This document shows, piece by piece, positions 1-8,469 of a stretch of 64,000 bases of DNA. Location: NCBI RefSeq assembly GCF_001613085.1, contig NZ_BDBR01000008.1, positions 1-64,000 of the forward strand, given 5' to 3'. The number at the start of each line of letters is the position of its first letter. The first letter of the stretch is position 1. The notes under the pieces were generated by a model. That model was given only the letters and a program-made list of their open reading frames with translations, ran no database searches and was not told where the DNA came from. This DNA comes from Nocardia salmonicida NBRC 13393. Its GTDB lineage: Bacteria; Actinomycetota; Actinomycetes; Mycobacteriales; Mycobacteriaceae. The translations under genes and the position numbers were made by a program.

Positions 1-168
1 GCGACGACCAGTTCGGGCTCGGTGCCCGCGGGCGCGGCCCGCAATGTGGCCGCCGCGCGGACCGCGGCCAACACCACCGGGCGCGCGGACCAATCGATGG
101 GCGACGTCGCCGGTGACCGCTGGGCGAATCGTTCACCCGACCTCGGCAGGAGCACGATTCCGCGATGA
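1..168 (+). CDS. C-terminal end of an upstream protein of the secretion-like operon (partial)
   Basis: An open frame enters from the left edge and ends with TGA at 166-168, overlapping the ATG of the next gene in an ATGA arrangement. The visible 55 residues are rich in Ala, Thr, Gly, Arg and Ser, with no membrane segment, and look like a disordered tail. In related actinobacterial clusters the gene before the SCO6880-like gene usually encodes a polytopic VirB6/TrbL-like membrane protein with such a tail, but nothing seen here proves that. The coupling and codon use support it being a real gene end. Confidence 0.55.
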   Translation, partial: ATTSSGSVPAGAARNVAAARTAANTTGRADQSMGDVAGDRWANRSPDLGRSTIPR

Positions 169-1661
169 CGACATCGGCGACCGACACCTACGAGCGCCGC
201 TCGTACGGGCTGTGGCAGAAACCGCGCAGCGCGGGCCTTTTCGGCCTGCGCTGGGAAGAGACCGTGATCGGTTTCGTCGTGGTGATCACGGCGCTGATCT
301 GCGCGATGGTCGGTGGATTCAAATGGGGCTTCGTCGTCGGCGGGCTCGGTGCGCTGGTCATGGTGCCCCTGGTGTGGCGGACGGGGGGCCGCTCGGGCTA
401 TGAGACGGGACTGATGATGTTCAACTGGAGGCGCTCGCGCAACAACGGCGAGCACGTGTATCGCGGCGGCCGGTTCTCCCGGATCCCCGGCGGTGTCACG
501 AAATTGCCAGGGCTGCTCGCTCCGTCGAAGCTCTATGAAGGCATCGACGCCGGCGGCTATCACTTCGGGATGATCCACCTGCCCGCGTTCGCGCAGTACA
601 CGGTGGTGTTGCGGGCCTGGCCGCAGGGGCACGAGGCAGTGGACCAGCCGGTGATCGATCGCTGGGTCGCGGCCTGGGGCACCTTCCTCGCCTCGGTCGG
701 CCAGACCAGCGACATCGTCGCGGTGGTGCCGGTGATCGACACGGTGCCCGAGACCGGAAACCGTTTGCTCAACGAGGTTTCCACGATCACCCGCCCCGAA
801 GCTCCCGATCTGGCCCAGCAGGTGATGTACGAGCTGGCCACCGAATTGCCGCAGGAGCGGGTGCAATTGCTGCCGCGGGTGGCGATCACGTTCAAGGCGA
901 CCACCGCCGAGCGGCGCAAGAATCCGGCCGAGGAAGCGGTGGAGATCGGGCGCAGGCTGCCCGGTATCTGCGCGGCGCTGGCCGAGGCGGGTGTGCGGGC
1001 GCAGCCGATGTCGGCCGAAGAGGTCATCTCCTTCATCCGCCGCAGCTACGACCCGGCCGCGCAGGCCGATCTCGAGGTGGCCGCGGCCGATCCCGGTGGG
1101 CACGGCCTCGGCTGGGACGACGCGGGCCCGGTGTCCTACGACGAGAAGTGGGATCACCTGATCCACGACGGTGGCCGCTCGGTGACCTGGGAGATGGACG
1201 CGGCGCCCGAGGGCGCGGTGGACGAGCGGGTACTGCAGCGGCTGCTCGCGCCCAATCCCGAAGTGCCACGCAAACGCATCGCGATCGTCTACCGGCCGCA
1301 CTCGGCCGCCGACGCCGCCGAGATCGTCGACGACGACTTCAAGAACGCGCTCGTCGCGCAGCAGAGCGAACGCGGTGTGGTCTCGGCGGCGGCGACGTTG
1401 CGGGTCGGCGCCACCCAGCAGGCGCGCGAGGAACAGGCACGCGGACACGGTGTCACCCGTTTCGGCGCGCTGGTCACCATCACCGAACCGCTGCGCGGTG
1501 ACCTGCCACGCATCGAGGCCATCACCCGTGACCTCTCCACGCAGGCGCGGCTCAAGATCCGGCGCTGCTACCGGTACCAGTCCGCGGCGTTCGCGGCATC
1601 TCTCGGTTGCGGCGTGATCCTGCCCGAACACGCAACCATTCCGAAGGCATTGGCGGGGTGA
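165..1661 (+). CDS. SCO6880-like membrane protein, VirB3/PrgI plus VirB4-N-like
   Basis: This 498-residue protein has two membrane segments near its N-terminus (about residues 43-62 and 64-82) in a PrgI/VirB3-like layout: a short Tyr/Trp/Pro/Arg-rich head, then paired helices. The remaining 400 residues are soluble and resemble the N-terminal domain of VirB4-type proteins without a P-loop. I recognise the whole as the SCO6880 family of actinobacterial T4SS-like clusters. It overlaps the upstream gene by 4 bp and lies 7 bp before the ATPase gene, so the two products probably form one membrane-docked motor, with the VirB4 N-terminal part and ATPase part on separate chains. The ATG at 165 is chosen for the stop/start overlap. 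The VirB3/VirB4-N assignment is inference. Confidence 0.7.
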   Translation: MTTSATDTYERRSYGLWQKPRSAGLFGLRWEETVIGFVVVITALICAMVGGFKWGFVVGGLGALVMVPLVWRTGGRSGYETGLMMFNWRRSRNNGEHVYRGGRFSRIPGGVTKLPGLLAPSKLYEGIDAGGYHFGMIHLPAFAQYTVVLRAWPQGHEAVDQPVIDRWVAAWGTFLASVGQTSDIVAVVPVIDTVPETGNRLLNEVSTITRPEAPDLAQQVMYELATELPQERVQLLPRVAITFKATTAERRKNPAEEAVEIGRRLPGICAALAEAGVRAQPMSAEEVISFIRRSYDPAAQADLEVAAADPGGHGLGWDDAGPVSYDEKWDHLIHDGGRSVTWEMDAAPEGAVDERVLQRLLAPNPEVPRKRIAIVYRPHSAADAAEIVDDDFKNALVAQQSERGVVSAAATLRVGATQQAREEQARGHGVTRFGALVTITEPLRGDLPRIEAITRDLSTQARLKIRRCYRYQSAAFAASLGCGVILPEHATIPKALAG

Positions 1662-1668
1662 GGCGATT

Positions 1669-4026
1669 ATGGGACGCGACTACGAACCCCCGGTGCGCGA
1701 TCGCGACGATGTCGCGTTGCGCCCGGTCCACCGGCCGCCGCGCATCCGCGGCGAACGCGAGCCACGGCCCGCGGGGAGCGCGCCGCGCGTGAGCGACGAC
1801 GTGCTCGGCCTCGACGAGCGCACCGAACGCGACGAGCGCGAGAGCTCGACGCGGGGATCACGCGTGCCCGAAGAACGTCCGTCGGGTGAGCGCAGGTCGC
1901 GTGAGGAACCGCGGGCCGACCGAGTCCGCCCGACCCGACCGCGTGGCGAGGAACCACGCAGGCCGAGGGAGGACGAGGACGGTCGTCTTCGCCCCCGTGG
2001 TGACGAGATGCGTGGTCGCGGTGACGGACCGCGCGCGCCCGGCCGCGAAGGTGCGGGGGAGCGCCGCACTCGGCGCCCGCATCCCGATGCCGATCGGGCC
2101 GCGCGGGCGCGGGCCGAACGTGGGCTGCGCGACGAGGACCACGGCCCACGTCTGGAACACCAACGCCCCCAGGGCGATCCGCGTCGACGGCCGAAGCAGG
2201 CCGAACCCAAGCTGACGAAGAAGAAGCCAAGGCCCGCGAAGGCGGTGCGCGCGATCCGGCCCGACGAGGCCGCCGACCGCGCGATGGGTTCGGGTCGGTC
2301 CGCGAAATCGACCAAGCCGGACCGGCGTTCGCAGTCGGGCCCGAGGCTGCTCGACGACGCCACCCGCGCCCGCTACGAGATGATCGCCCGGGAGCAGTCG
2401 GGTCTGCGGGCGGCGTGGGCGACCTTCCGGATCCACACCGACGATCTGCGTCGCAACAACGCGCACGCCCGCAGCGAGGCCGTCGTCAAGGACGGATTCG
2501 ACCGCACCACCGCCGAATTGACCGACCGCGGCTACTCGGGCGCCGGCGGCGGCAAGATGAACGTCGTCGGCCGCCCGGTGGAGTATCGGGCCACCACCGC
2601 CCAGGTCGCGGGTCTGTGGCCGTGGTCGGTCGGTGCCGGCGCGCCGCTGATCGGCACCCCGCTCGGCTCGCATCTGCACACCGGCGCCCCGGTCTGCTTC
2701 GATCCGATGAACTGGTTCATGCGCGGCAGCTTCATCACCGCGCCCAGCCTGTTCGTGCTCGGCCTCAACGGTTTCGGCAAGTCCTCGCTCGTGCGCCGGA
2801 TCGTGCTCGGCGGCATCGCCCAGGGCATCACCCCGCTGATCCTGGCCGACGTGAAACCCGACTACCGCAAGATGGTCGAACTCGTCGGCGGTCAGGTGAT
2901 CGACCTCGGCTACGGGCACGGCAAGCTGAACCCACTGGCGGCGGGCGTACTCGGCTCGGTCGTGCCGCGGCTGGAAGACAAACCCGCGCTGCAACGTCAG
3001 GTGCTGCAGGATCTGCGGGCCAGGCAGGTGACACTGATCGCGGGCCTGGTGGAACTGGTCCGCGGCGCCCGCGTGGCCGACTTCGAGGAAACGCTGATCG
3101 CCACCGCGCTGCGCATCCTCTACCAGCCAGGCGGCTTCACCCCCGACAAGCCGCCGATCATGGAGAACCTGCTCGAGGTGATCGTCGGCGGCGGCGCCGA
3201 GATGATGCTCGACGCGGGCGCCGACAACAGCGACGAATACCAGAACGCGATCAAGGGGCTTCGCCGTTCGCTGCGCGCGCTCACCCAGGGCCCGTTCGGC
3301 GCGATCTTCAACGGCCAGACCAGCGTTCCCATCGACACCAGCGCCGTCGCGGTGTGCATCGACGTCTCGCACATCCCCAGCGGCGACAAGAAGCTCAAGG
3401 CCGCGGTCATGTTGGCCTGCTGGGCAGACGGTTTCGCCTCCGTCGAGGCCGCGCACGTGCTGGCCGACGCCGACCTCGGCCCGCAGCGCTACTTCCAGGT
3501 GGTGATGGACGAGCTGTGGCAGGTGCTCGGTCTCGGCGACTTCATGGTCGACCGCGTCGACGAGCTGACCCGTCTGCAGCGCGGCCTGGCCACCGCCCTG
3601 ATCATGATCAGCCACACCATCAAGGACCTGCAGGCGCTCGGCTCGGACGCCGCGATCGCCAAGGCGATCGGCTTCCTGGAACGCGCGCGCGCCAAGATCT
3701 TCGGCGCGTTGCCCGCCGAGGAGATCAGCAGGCTCGACTCCACGGTGCCGTTCACCTCGGCCGAGCAGGAGATGGTGACCAGTTGGTCGGCGCCGCAGGC
3801 CCTCACCGGTGAGGCGCTCAAGCCCGGCCAGCAGCGGCCATCGCCGCCCGGCACCGGAAAGTTCTTGCTGAAGGTCGGCGAGGATCGTCGACCCGGTATC
3901 CCTTTCCACATGGAGTTCACGGTGTCGGAACGAGAAAGCGGAATCCACGACACGAATCAGCGCTTCAGCGAGTTCGGCGACAACCCACGTGGCACGCCGG
4001 ACTACTCGAACGGGAGTGAGCAATGA
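1669..4026 (+). CDS. VirB4/TraC-like secretion ATPase with long charged N-terminus
   Basis: This 785-residue protein starts with about 190 residues of Arg/Glu/Asp/Pro-rich low-complexity sequence, probably disordered. A conserved ATPase region follows. The Walker A motif GLNGFGKSS is near residues 364-372 and a Walker B-like VVMDELWQV near 610-618. A late segment (LIMISHTIKDL) matches the sensor region of VirB4/TraG-type hexameric ATPases. It presumably powers assembly of, or transfer through, a T4SS-like channel at the inner face of the membrane. It sits between the SCO6880-like gene and an overlapping small HTH gene (ATGA at 4023-4026). Why the N-terminus is so charged is not clear. Confidence 0.8.
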   Translation: MGRDYEPPVRDRDDVALRPVHRPPRIRGEREPRPAGSAPRVSDDVLGLDERTERDERESSTRGSRVPEERPSGERRSREEPRADRVRPTRPRGEEPRRPREDEDGRLRPRGDEMRGRGDGPRAPGREGAGERRTRRPHPDADRAARARAERGLRDEDHGPRLEHQRPQGDPRRRPKQAEPKLTKKKPRPAKAVRAIRPDEAADRAMGSGRSAKSTKPDRRSQSGPRLLDDATRARYEMIAREQSGLRAAWATFRIHTDDLRRNNAHARSEAVVKDGFDRTTAELTDRGYSGAGGGKMNVVGRPVEYRATTAQVAGLWPWSVGAGAPLIGTPLGSHLHTGAPVCFDPMNWFMRGSFITAPSLFVLGLNGFGKSSLVRRIVLGGIAQGITPLILADVKPDYRKMVELVGGQVIDLGYGHGKLNPLAAGVLGSVVPRLEDKPALQRQVLQDLRARQVTLIAGLVELVRGARVADFEETLIATALRILYQPGGFTPDKPPIMENLLEVIVGGGAEMMLDAGADNSDEYQNAIKGLRRSLRALTQGPFGAIFNGQTSVPIDTSAVAVCIDVSHIPSGDKKLKAAVMLACWADGFASVEAAHVLADADLGPQRYFQVVMDELWQVLGLGDFMVDRVDELTRLQRGLATALIMISHTIKDLQALGSDAAIAKAIGFLERARAKIFGALPAEEISRLDSTVPFTSAEQEMVTSWSAPQALTGEALKPGQQRPSPPGTGKFLLKVGEDRRPGIPFHMEFTVSERESGIHDTNQRFSEFGDNPRGTPDYSNGSEQ

Positions 4027-4331
4027 TGCCGCACCGGTCCTATCGCCGGGTCTCGCCGGAGGTCCGCAATGCCGCCGTCGCCCAGGTGGTCGCGCTGACC
4101 GACAAGTTGCGCAGCGAATCCGAGGCGTGCCGGATGGTCGCCGAACAGATCGGCGTGCACGCCAATTCGGTGCGCAACTGGGTCCGCGCGACCCAGGACC
4201 CGAGCCTGGACCGGCTGGACGCCACCGCGTTACGCCGCAAAGTGGCGCTGCTGCAACAACAGCTGGCCGCCGCCGCGGAGATGAACCGCACGCTCGCCGA
4301 CACGCTCAACGAGTCCCGGCGACGCACATGA
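4023..4331 (+). CDS. IS3 OrfA-like helix-turn-helix protein inside the secretion operon
   Basis: This 102-residue protein looks like the OrfA half of an IS3-family transposase: an N-terminal HTH (about residues 10-60, including a VHANSVRNWVR recognition-helix pattern) followed by a short Leu/Gln-rich coiled coil (about 70-95). No OrfB with a DDE domain and no terminal inverted repeats were seen. The gene overlaps the ATPase gene by 4 bp and ends in another ATGA overlap, so it is co-translated with the operon rather than sitting in an inserted element. A domesticated DNA-binding protein is the better reading than a live insertion sequence. Confidence 0.65.
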   Translation: MMPHRSYRRVSPEVRNAAVAQVVALTDKLRSESEACRMVAEQIGVHANSVRNWVRATQDPSLDRLDATALRRKVALLQQQLAAAAEMNRTLADTLNESRRRT

Positions 4332-4396
4332 ACTCCGCCGCGGCGGACGTTGCCGAAGTCGGCGCCCGCCGCGGAACGTGGGGAGGCGGCCGGTGA
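4328..4396 (+). CDS. 22-codon bridging ORF, possible coupling peptide
   Basis: The ATG at 4328 overlaps the stop of the HTH gene (ATGA). The TGA at 4394-4396 overlaps the GTG start of the next gene (GTGA at 4393-4396). The ORF therefore fills the 61-bp gap exactly, and its 3' end carries the GGGAGG ribosome-binding site of the downstream gene. The peptide is Ala/Gly/Arg-rich with no recognisable domain. It may only carry ribosomes across the gap. The double overlap is seen directly; translation is inferred. Confidence 0.35.
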   Translation: MNSAAADVAEVGARRGTWGGGR

Positions 4397-6048
4397 ACGT
4401 CCGCACGATCATGATGACGGCGCTCGGTTCGGTCGTCGGGTTGGTGGCGCTGGTGCTGGTGATCGTGCTGCCGTCCTCGGATGAGACCTGCGAGACCGGC
4501 GATGTGCTGGTCGGATCGTCGGTGCCGACGCTGCCCCAACTCGGCGGCGACAATCGCGCGGGCGCGACCAGTGCTGCCGCACCGACATCGAATCCGGCGG
4601 TAACCGGCACGCCGGTGTTGGCCGCGGGTGTCGGTCCGCTGCGCCGCACGTTGCCGCTCGAGATCGGCACTTTCACCGTCTCCGACGTGTTCGGTTCGCG
4701 CGGCGGCGATCACAAGGGCATCGATATGGCCGCCACCGACGGGACCACGATCTACTCGGTATCCGACGGCAGGGTCGTCGCCGCCGGTCCCGCTTCGGGT
4801 TTCGGCAACTGGATCGTCGTCGATTCCGTCGACACCAATGGGCGCGCCTACTCCGCGGTCTACGGCCACATGTGGGACGCGGGCGTCAAGGTGCGCACCG
4901 GTCAGACGGTGACCGCGGGTCAGCCGATCGGGATGGTCGGTTCGGCCGGCGAATCCAGTGGCCCGCACCTGCATTTCGAGATCGTGCCCGGCGGCCGGTT
5001 CACCGGTGGCCGTCAGATCGACCCGATGCCGTGGCTCGACGGCGCACCCACCCCGGATGTCGGCGGCGCGCGGGCGTTTTCGAGCGATCCGAACTGTGTG
5101 CGTGGATTCGGCAGCGCCGGTGGGGCGCTGGCCGACGGGAAGGTGCCCGCCGAGCTCGAGATCTGGTATCGCCGCGCGGGAACCGTGTGCCCGGAGATCT
5201 CGTCGTCGCTGCTGGCCGCGCAGGCCAAGCAGGAGTCGGGATTCCGGCGCGGTCTCACCTCGCCCGCGGGTGCCCAGGGCCTGGCCCAGTTCCTGCCCGG
5301 CACGGCCGCGAGCATCAATCCCGAGGACGGTCAGCCCTACATCATCGATGCCGACGGCAACGGTTCGGCCAGCGTGTGGGACGACGGCGACGCGATCATC
5401 GGCCAAGCCCGCTACATGTGCTCGATCGCCCACAAGATCGCCGGGTGGATGGCCGCCGGTCGCGTCTCGGGCGACCTGGCCGCGCTCACCCTGGCCGGCT
5501 ACAACGCCGGTGAGGGCGCGGTGCTGGCCTCCGGGGGGATGCCCAATCAGTATGCGGCGCACTATTCCGAGACCAGGCCCTACGTCACCAACATCTTGTC
5601 GATGGAGCCGCAGTACCGGGCGCCCGGCGCGCAAGGCCGATTCACCCCGGGGCAGGGGTCCGACGGCGAACAGATCGTCGAGGCCGCCCACGACTGGCTC
5701 GGCACCCCGTACGTGTGGGGTGGCGGCGGCGCGCAAGGGCCGAGCGGCGGCGGATTCGACGGGCCGGGACTGACCGCCGCGGCGGTGTTCGCCGCGTCCT
5801 CGGGCAAGGTCACGTTGCCGCGCACCGCGGAACAGCAGTGGGAGGCGGGCCGGGAGGTGCCGATCGCGAAGGCGGCGGTCGGTGATCTGGTGTTCAGCGG
5901 GTTCGGACGGCAGGGACCGACCCAGGTCGGGATCTACGCGGGCAACGGCAGGCTGATCCAGGCGGTGCCACCGACGAGCAACCGCGGTGGCGGGGGTGTC
6001 GCCGAGGTGGCGGTGCCCGGCGACGCACGGGCGAGGAGGATGTTGTGA
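4393..6048 (+). CDS. Three-domain peptidoglycan enzyme: M23 peptidase, SLT transglycosylase, degenerate NlpC/P60
   Basis: This 551-residue protein is anchored by one N-terminal membrane segment (about residues 4-25). Domain one (about 85-205) is LytM/M23: the zinc ligands H107 and D111 of the HxxxD motif and H192/H194 of HLHFE are present. Domain two (about 260-390) is a lytic transglycosylase with E281 in a QESGF context and a later LAGYNAGEG motif. Domain three (about 430-545) is NlpC/P60-like, but the nucleophile position in YVWGG...FDCSGL is Gly (G457, FDGPGL) and the usual His of HVGIY is Gln (Q511). That domain is therefore probably inactive. The role is VirB1-like: opening the cell wall for the secretion channel. 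The GTG at 4393 is preferred to 4378 because of the GGGAGG just upstream. Confidence 0.85.
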   Translation: MNVRTIMMTALGSVVGLVALVLVIVLPSSDETCETGDVLVGSSVPTLPQLGGDNRAGATSAAAPTSNPAVTGTPVLAAGVGPLRRTLPLEIGTFTVSDVFGSRGGDHKGIDMAATDGTTIYSVSDGRVVAAGPASGFGNWIVVDSVDTNGRAYSAVYGHMWDAGVKVRTGQTVTAGQPIGMVGSAGESSGPHLHFEIVPGGRFTGGRQIDPMPWLDGAPTPDVGGARAFSSDPNCVRGFGSAGGALADGKVPAELEIWYRRAGTVCPEISSSLLAAQAKQESGFRRGLTSPAGAQGLAQFLPGTAASINPEDGQPYIIDADGNGSASVWDDGDAIIGQARYMCSIAHKIAGWMAAGRVSGDLAALTLAGYNAGEGAVLASGGMPNQYAAHYSETRPYVTNILSMEPQYRAPGAQGRFTPGQGSDGEQIVEAAHDWLGTPYVWGGGGAQGPSGGGFDGPGLTAAAVFAASSGKVTLPRTAEQQWEAGREVPIAKAAVGDLVFSGFGRQGPTQVGIYAGNGRLIQAVPPTSNRGGGGVAEVAVPGDARARRML

Positions 6049-6611
6049 GGGCGCGACCAGCGATAACCTGGTGGGAGAGAACACGAATCCACACAAGTGG
6101 GGCGGTGATGCTCGTGGTTGTCCTGCTCTCGGTCCCTGCCTGCGGTGGCGACGCCGAGCCGTCGCGCCCTGAGGCCACCTCCACCACCCGCCTGCTCGAA
6201 GCCGCGGTCGACCCGACCACTCCCGACGGGGTCGCGGTCGTCGCGCTGCGCGAGGTCTACACCTGGAACCCCGTCACCGAGCAACCGGGATCCTCGCTAC
6301 AGCGCGCGCGAGAATGGTTGGGGCCCAGCATGATACGTATGTTGGACAGCTCGATCGGCGCCACCGAGACCCCGAAACCGTCGCTGCAGTGGGCGGACTG
6401 GGCGAGGGCGAAGGCGCATGTGGAGGCGTTCACCTTCGCCTCGGGGGAGCCGGCGCCCGCGAGCGCCGATCCCACGGTGGCGCAGTACAAGATCGGCATC
6501 GAACAAACGGTCGTCTACCCCAACGGACGCACCGAAGCCCTACCGCCGAGCACGGTCATCGCGACCGTGGTGCAGACGCCGCAAGGCTGGCGTCTCGACG
6601 CGTTCCGCTGA
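6045..6611 (+). CDS. Putative lipoprotein of the secretion-like operon
   Basis: This 188-residue protein has a hydrophobic segment (about residues 20-32) ending in a lipobox-like VPAC, so it is probably lipidated and exposed outside the membrane. The rest, with a conserved-looking Trp/Tyr-rich start and a C-terminal beta-strand ending in GWRLDAFR, resembles the NTF2-like fold used by VirB8/TcpC-type assembly factors. That comparison is an inference from pattern and gene context. The GTG start overlaps the stop of the peptidoglycan enzyme gene (GTGA). Confidence 0.6.
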   Translation: MRARPAITWWERTRIHTSGAVMLVVVLLSVPACGGDAEPSRPEATSTTRLLEAAVDPTTPDGVAVVALREVYTWNPVTEQPGSSLQRAREWLGPSMIRMLDSSIGATETPKPSLQWADWARAKAHVEAFTFASGEPAPASADPTVAQYKIGIEQTVVYPNGRTEALPPSTVIATVVQTPQGWRLDAFR

Positions 6612-6642
6612 CCACACACCACGTCCACACAAGGAGGCACCC

Positions 6643-8469
6643 GTGGCGAAGAAGAAGGTGACGGATCCGGCCGCGGTCGGACCCGACACGACGCTGATCA
6701 TGATCGTGTTCGGGTTCGCGGTGCTGATCACCCTCGCGGTCGCCCTGCATCTGGGCAACGCGCTGGCGGTTGTACCGCAGTCCATTCCGATCAACCCGAT
6801 CGCGGTGGTCGCCGATCTGGCGCGGGGCAAGCTGCACTGGCCACGTGCGTCGACGGTGATCGTGTTGTTGGTGATCGCGTCGGCCATCGCGTATGTGGTG
6901 ATCCGCAAGCGGTTGCAGAAGCGTGCGGTCGTGGGGCGGTTGGCAATCGACGACAAAGCCGACTACATGGGTGTCGGTAGCGCGATCGGGTCGATCACCG
7001 AGGCCGGAGTCAGGGAGAAGGCGAAGGATCTCGGCGTGCGGCTCGGGACCGGCGACGCGCCCGGGGTACCGATCGGAATCGCGGTTGCCGACGGCACCCC
7101 GCTCTACGGCTCCTACGAAGACCTCCATCTCGATATCTGGGGGCCTCGACAGGGCAAGTCGACATCACGGGTGATTCCGGCGATCCTGTCCGCGATCGGG
7201 CCGGTGCTGGCGACATCGAACAAGCGCGACGTCGTCGACGCGACTCGTGACGTGCGCGAAGACAAGGGCAGCCGCACGTTCGTCTTCGACCCGCAGGGCG
7301 TCGCCGGTGAACGACCGACCTGGTTCTGGGATCCGCTGGCCTGGGTCAACTTCCGCACCGAAGGCTGCGAGATGCGGGCGGCGCGATTGGCCGGTCACTT
7401 CGCCGACGCCGAGACCGGCGGCAGTGCCGACGACGGCGACAACTTCTTCGATCCCGAGGCAGAGGACCTGCTCGCCGCGTTCTTCCTCGCCGCCGCGATC
7501 GCGGGCAAACCGATCACCCAGGTGTGGGAATGGGTGACCAACCCGCAGAACACCGAGGCGATCGAATACCTTCGCAGCGCCGAACACCACTTCACCGCGT
7601 CCGGTCTGGCCATGCAGTACAACGCCGACCAGCGCACCAGGAGTGGCATTTTCGGTACCGCCAAGAAAATGATCCGCTGCTTGCAGTTGTCGAATGTGCA
7701 TCCGTGGATCACGCCGGCCGACGGTGTTCGCCCCCAGTTCGACGAGCTGGAGTTCATCGAACGCAACGGCACGCTGTACTGCCTGTCGCTCGAGGGGCGC
7801 GGTTCGGCCGCACCGCTGGTGAGCGCGCTGACCGAGGCCGTCATCGATGTGGCCATGCGCAAGGCCTCGCGGTCGTCGGGTGGGCGGTTGCCGATCCCGC
7901 TGCTCGCGGTGCTCGACGAGGCCGCCAACGTGGTCCGCTGGAAGGATCTGCCCAAGCAGTACAGCCACTTCGGATCGCGCGGCATCGTGGTGATGACCGT
8001 GCTGCAGTCGTGGGCGCAGGGTGCTCGCTGCTGGGGCGAGGCCGGAATGAGCGCGCTGTGGTCCGCGGCCAATATCAAAGTCCTCGGCAGCGGGGTCGAC
8101 GACATGGCCTTCCTGCGCGACCGATCCGAGGCGATCGGCGAGTACGACTCGATCTCGTCGTCGATGTCGCAGTCGGGCAACAGCAAGAGCTACTCGCGCT
8201 CGCTGAGCTCCTCGGTGACCTTCACCCCACAGGGCCTGGCGACGCTACCGCGCGGTCGTGCCGTCGTGTTCACCTCCGGTCAGCCTGCCGTGCTGGTGCG
8301 GACGGTGCCGTGGTGGGAATCGGAATACTCCGAGGCGGTCAAGAAGTCGATCGAGCAGAACGATCCGACTCGCAAAACCCGGATAGACGACCTGTTCGGG
8401 TCCCCGTCGCTAGCGAAATCCAGTCCGCCGGAAGAGATCGGTGAAGTCGAGGAGGTCAAGCCGCTGTGA
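6643..8469 (+). CDS. VirD4/TraG-like coupling ATPase
   Basis: This 608-residue protein has two N-terminal membrane segments (about residues 17-40 and 67-86), then a RecA-like ATPase. Walker A is GPRQGKST at about residues 167-174 and Walker B LLAVLDEAANV at about 419-428, the latter typical of TraM-recognition/TraG-D proteins. A Ser-rich stretch lies near residues 500-530. Type IV coupling proteins bring substrate, DNA or protein, to the channel and hydrolyse ATP at the membrane. The GTG at 6643 has a strong AAGGAGG ribosome-binding site; longer in-frame starts would run into the upstream gene. The gene overlaps the DUF4913 gene (GTGA). Confidence 0.85.
   Translation: MAKKKVTDPAAVGPDTTLIMIVFGFAVLITLAVALHLGNALAVVPQSIPINPIAVVADLARGKLHWPRASTVIVLLVIASAIAYVVIRKRLQKRAVVGRLAIDDKADYMGVGSAIGSITEAGVREKAKDLGVRLGTGDAPGVPIGIAVADGTPLYGSYEDLHLDIWGPRQGKSTSRVIPAILSAIGPVLATSNKRDVVDATRDVREDKGSRTFVFDPQGVAGERPTWFWDPLAWVNFRTEGCEMRAARLAGHFADAETGGSADDGDNFFDPEAEDLLAAFFLAAAIAGKPITQVWEWVTNPQNTEAIEYLRSAEHHFTASGLAMQYNADQRTRSGIFGTAKKMIRCLQLSNVHPWITPADGVRPQFDELEFIERNGTLYCLSLEGRGSAAPLVSALTEAVIDVAMRKASRSSGGRLPIPLLAVLDEAANVVRWKDLPKQYSHFGSRGIVVMTVLQSWAQGARCWGEAGMSALWSAANIKVLGSGVDDMAFLRDRSEAIGEYDSISSSMSQSGNSKSYSRSLSSSVTFTPQGLATLPRGRAVVFTSGQPAVLVRTVPWWESEYSEAVKKSIEQNDPTRKTRIDDLFGSPSLAKSSPPEEIGEVEEVKPL

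Noticed and set aside
1858..4023. Long open frames opposite the ATPase, AlaRS and other core genes
   Set aside because: They are antisense shadows produced by the high-GC third positions of the real genes; they lack motifs and starts.
4023..4331. A complete IS3 insertion sequence
   Set aside because: Only an OrfA-like ORF is present, with no DDE-domain OrfB, no terminal inverted repeats and overlaps with both neighbours.
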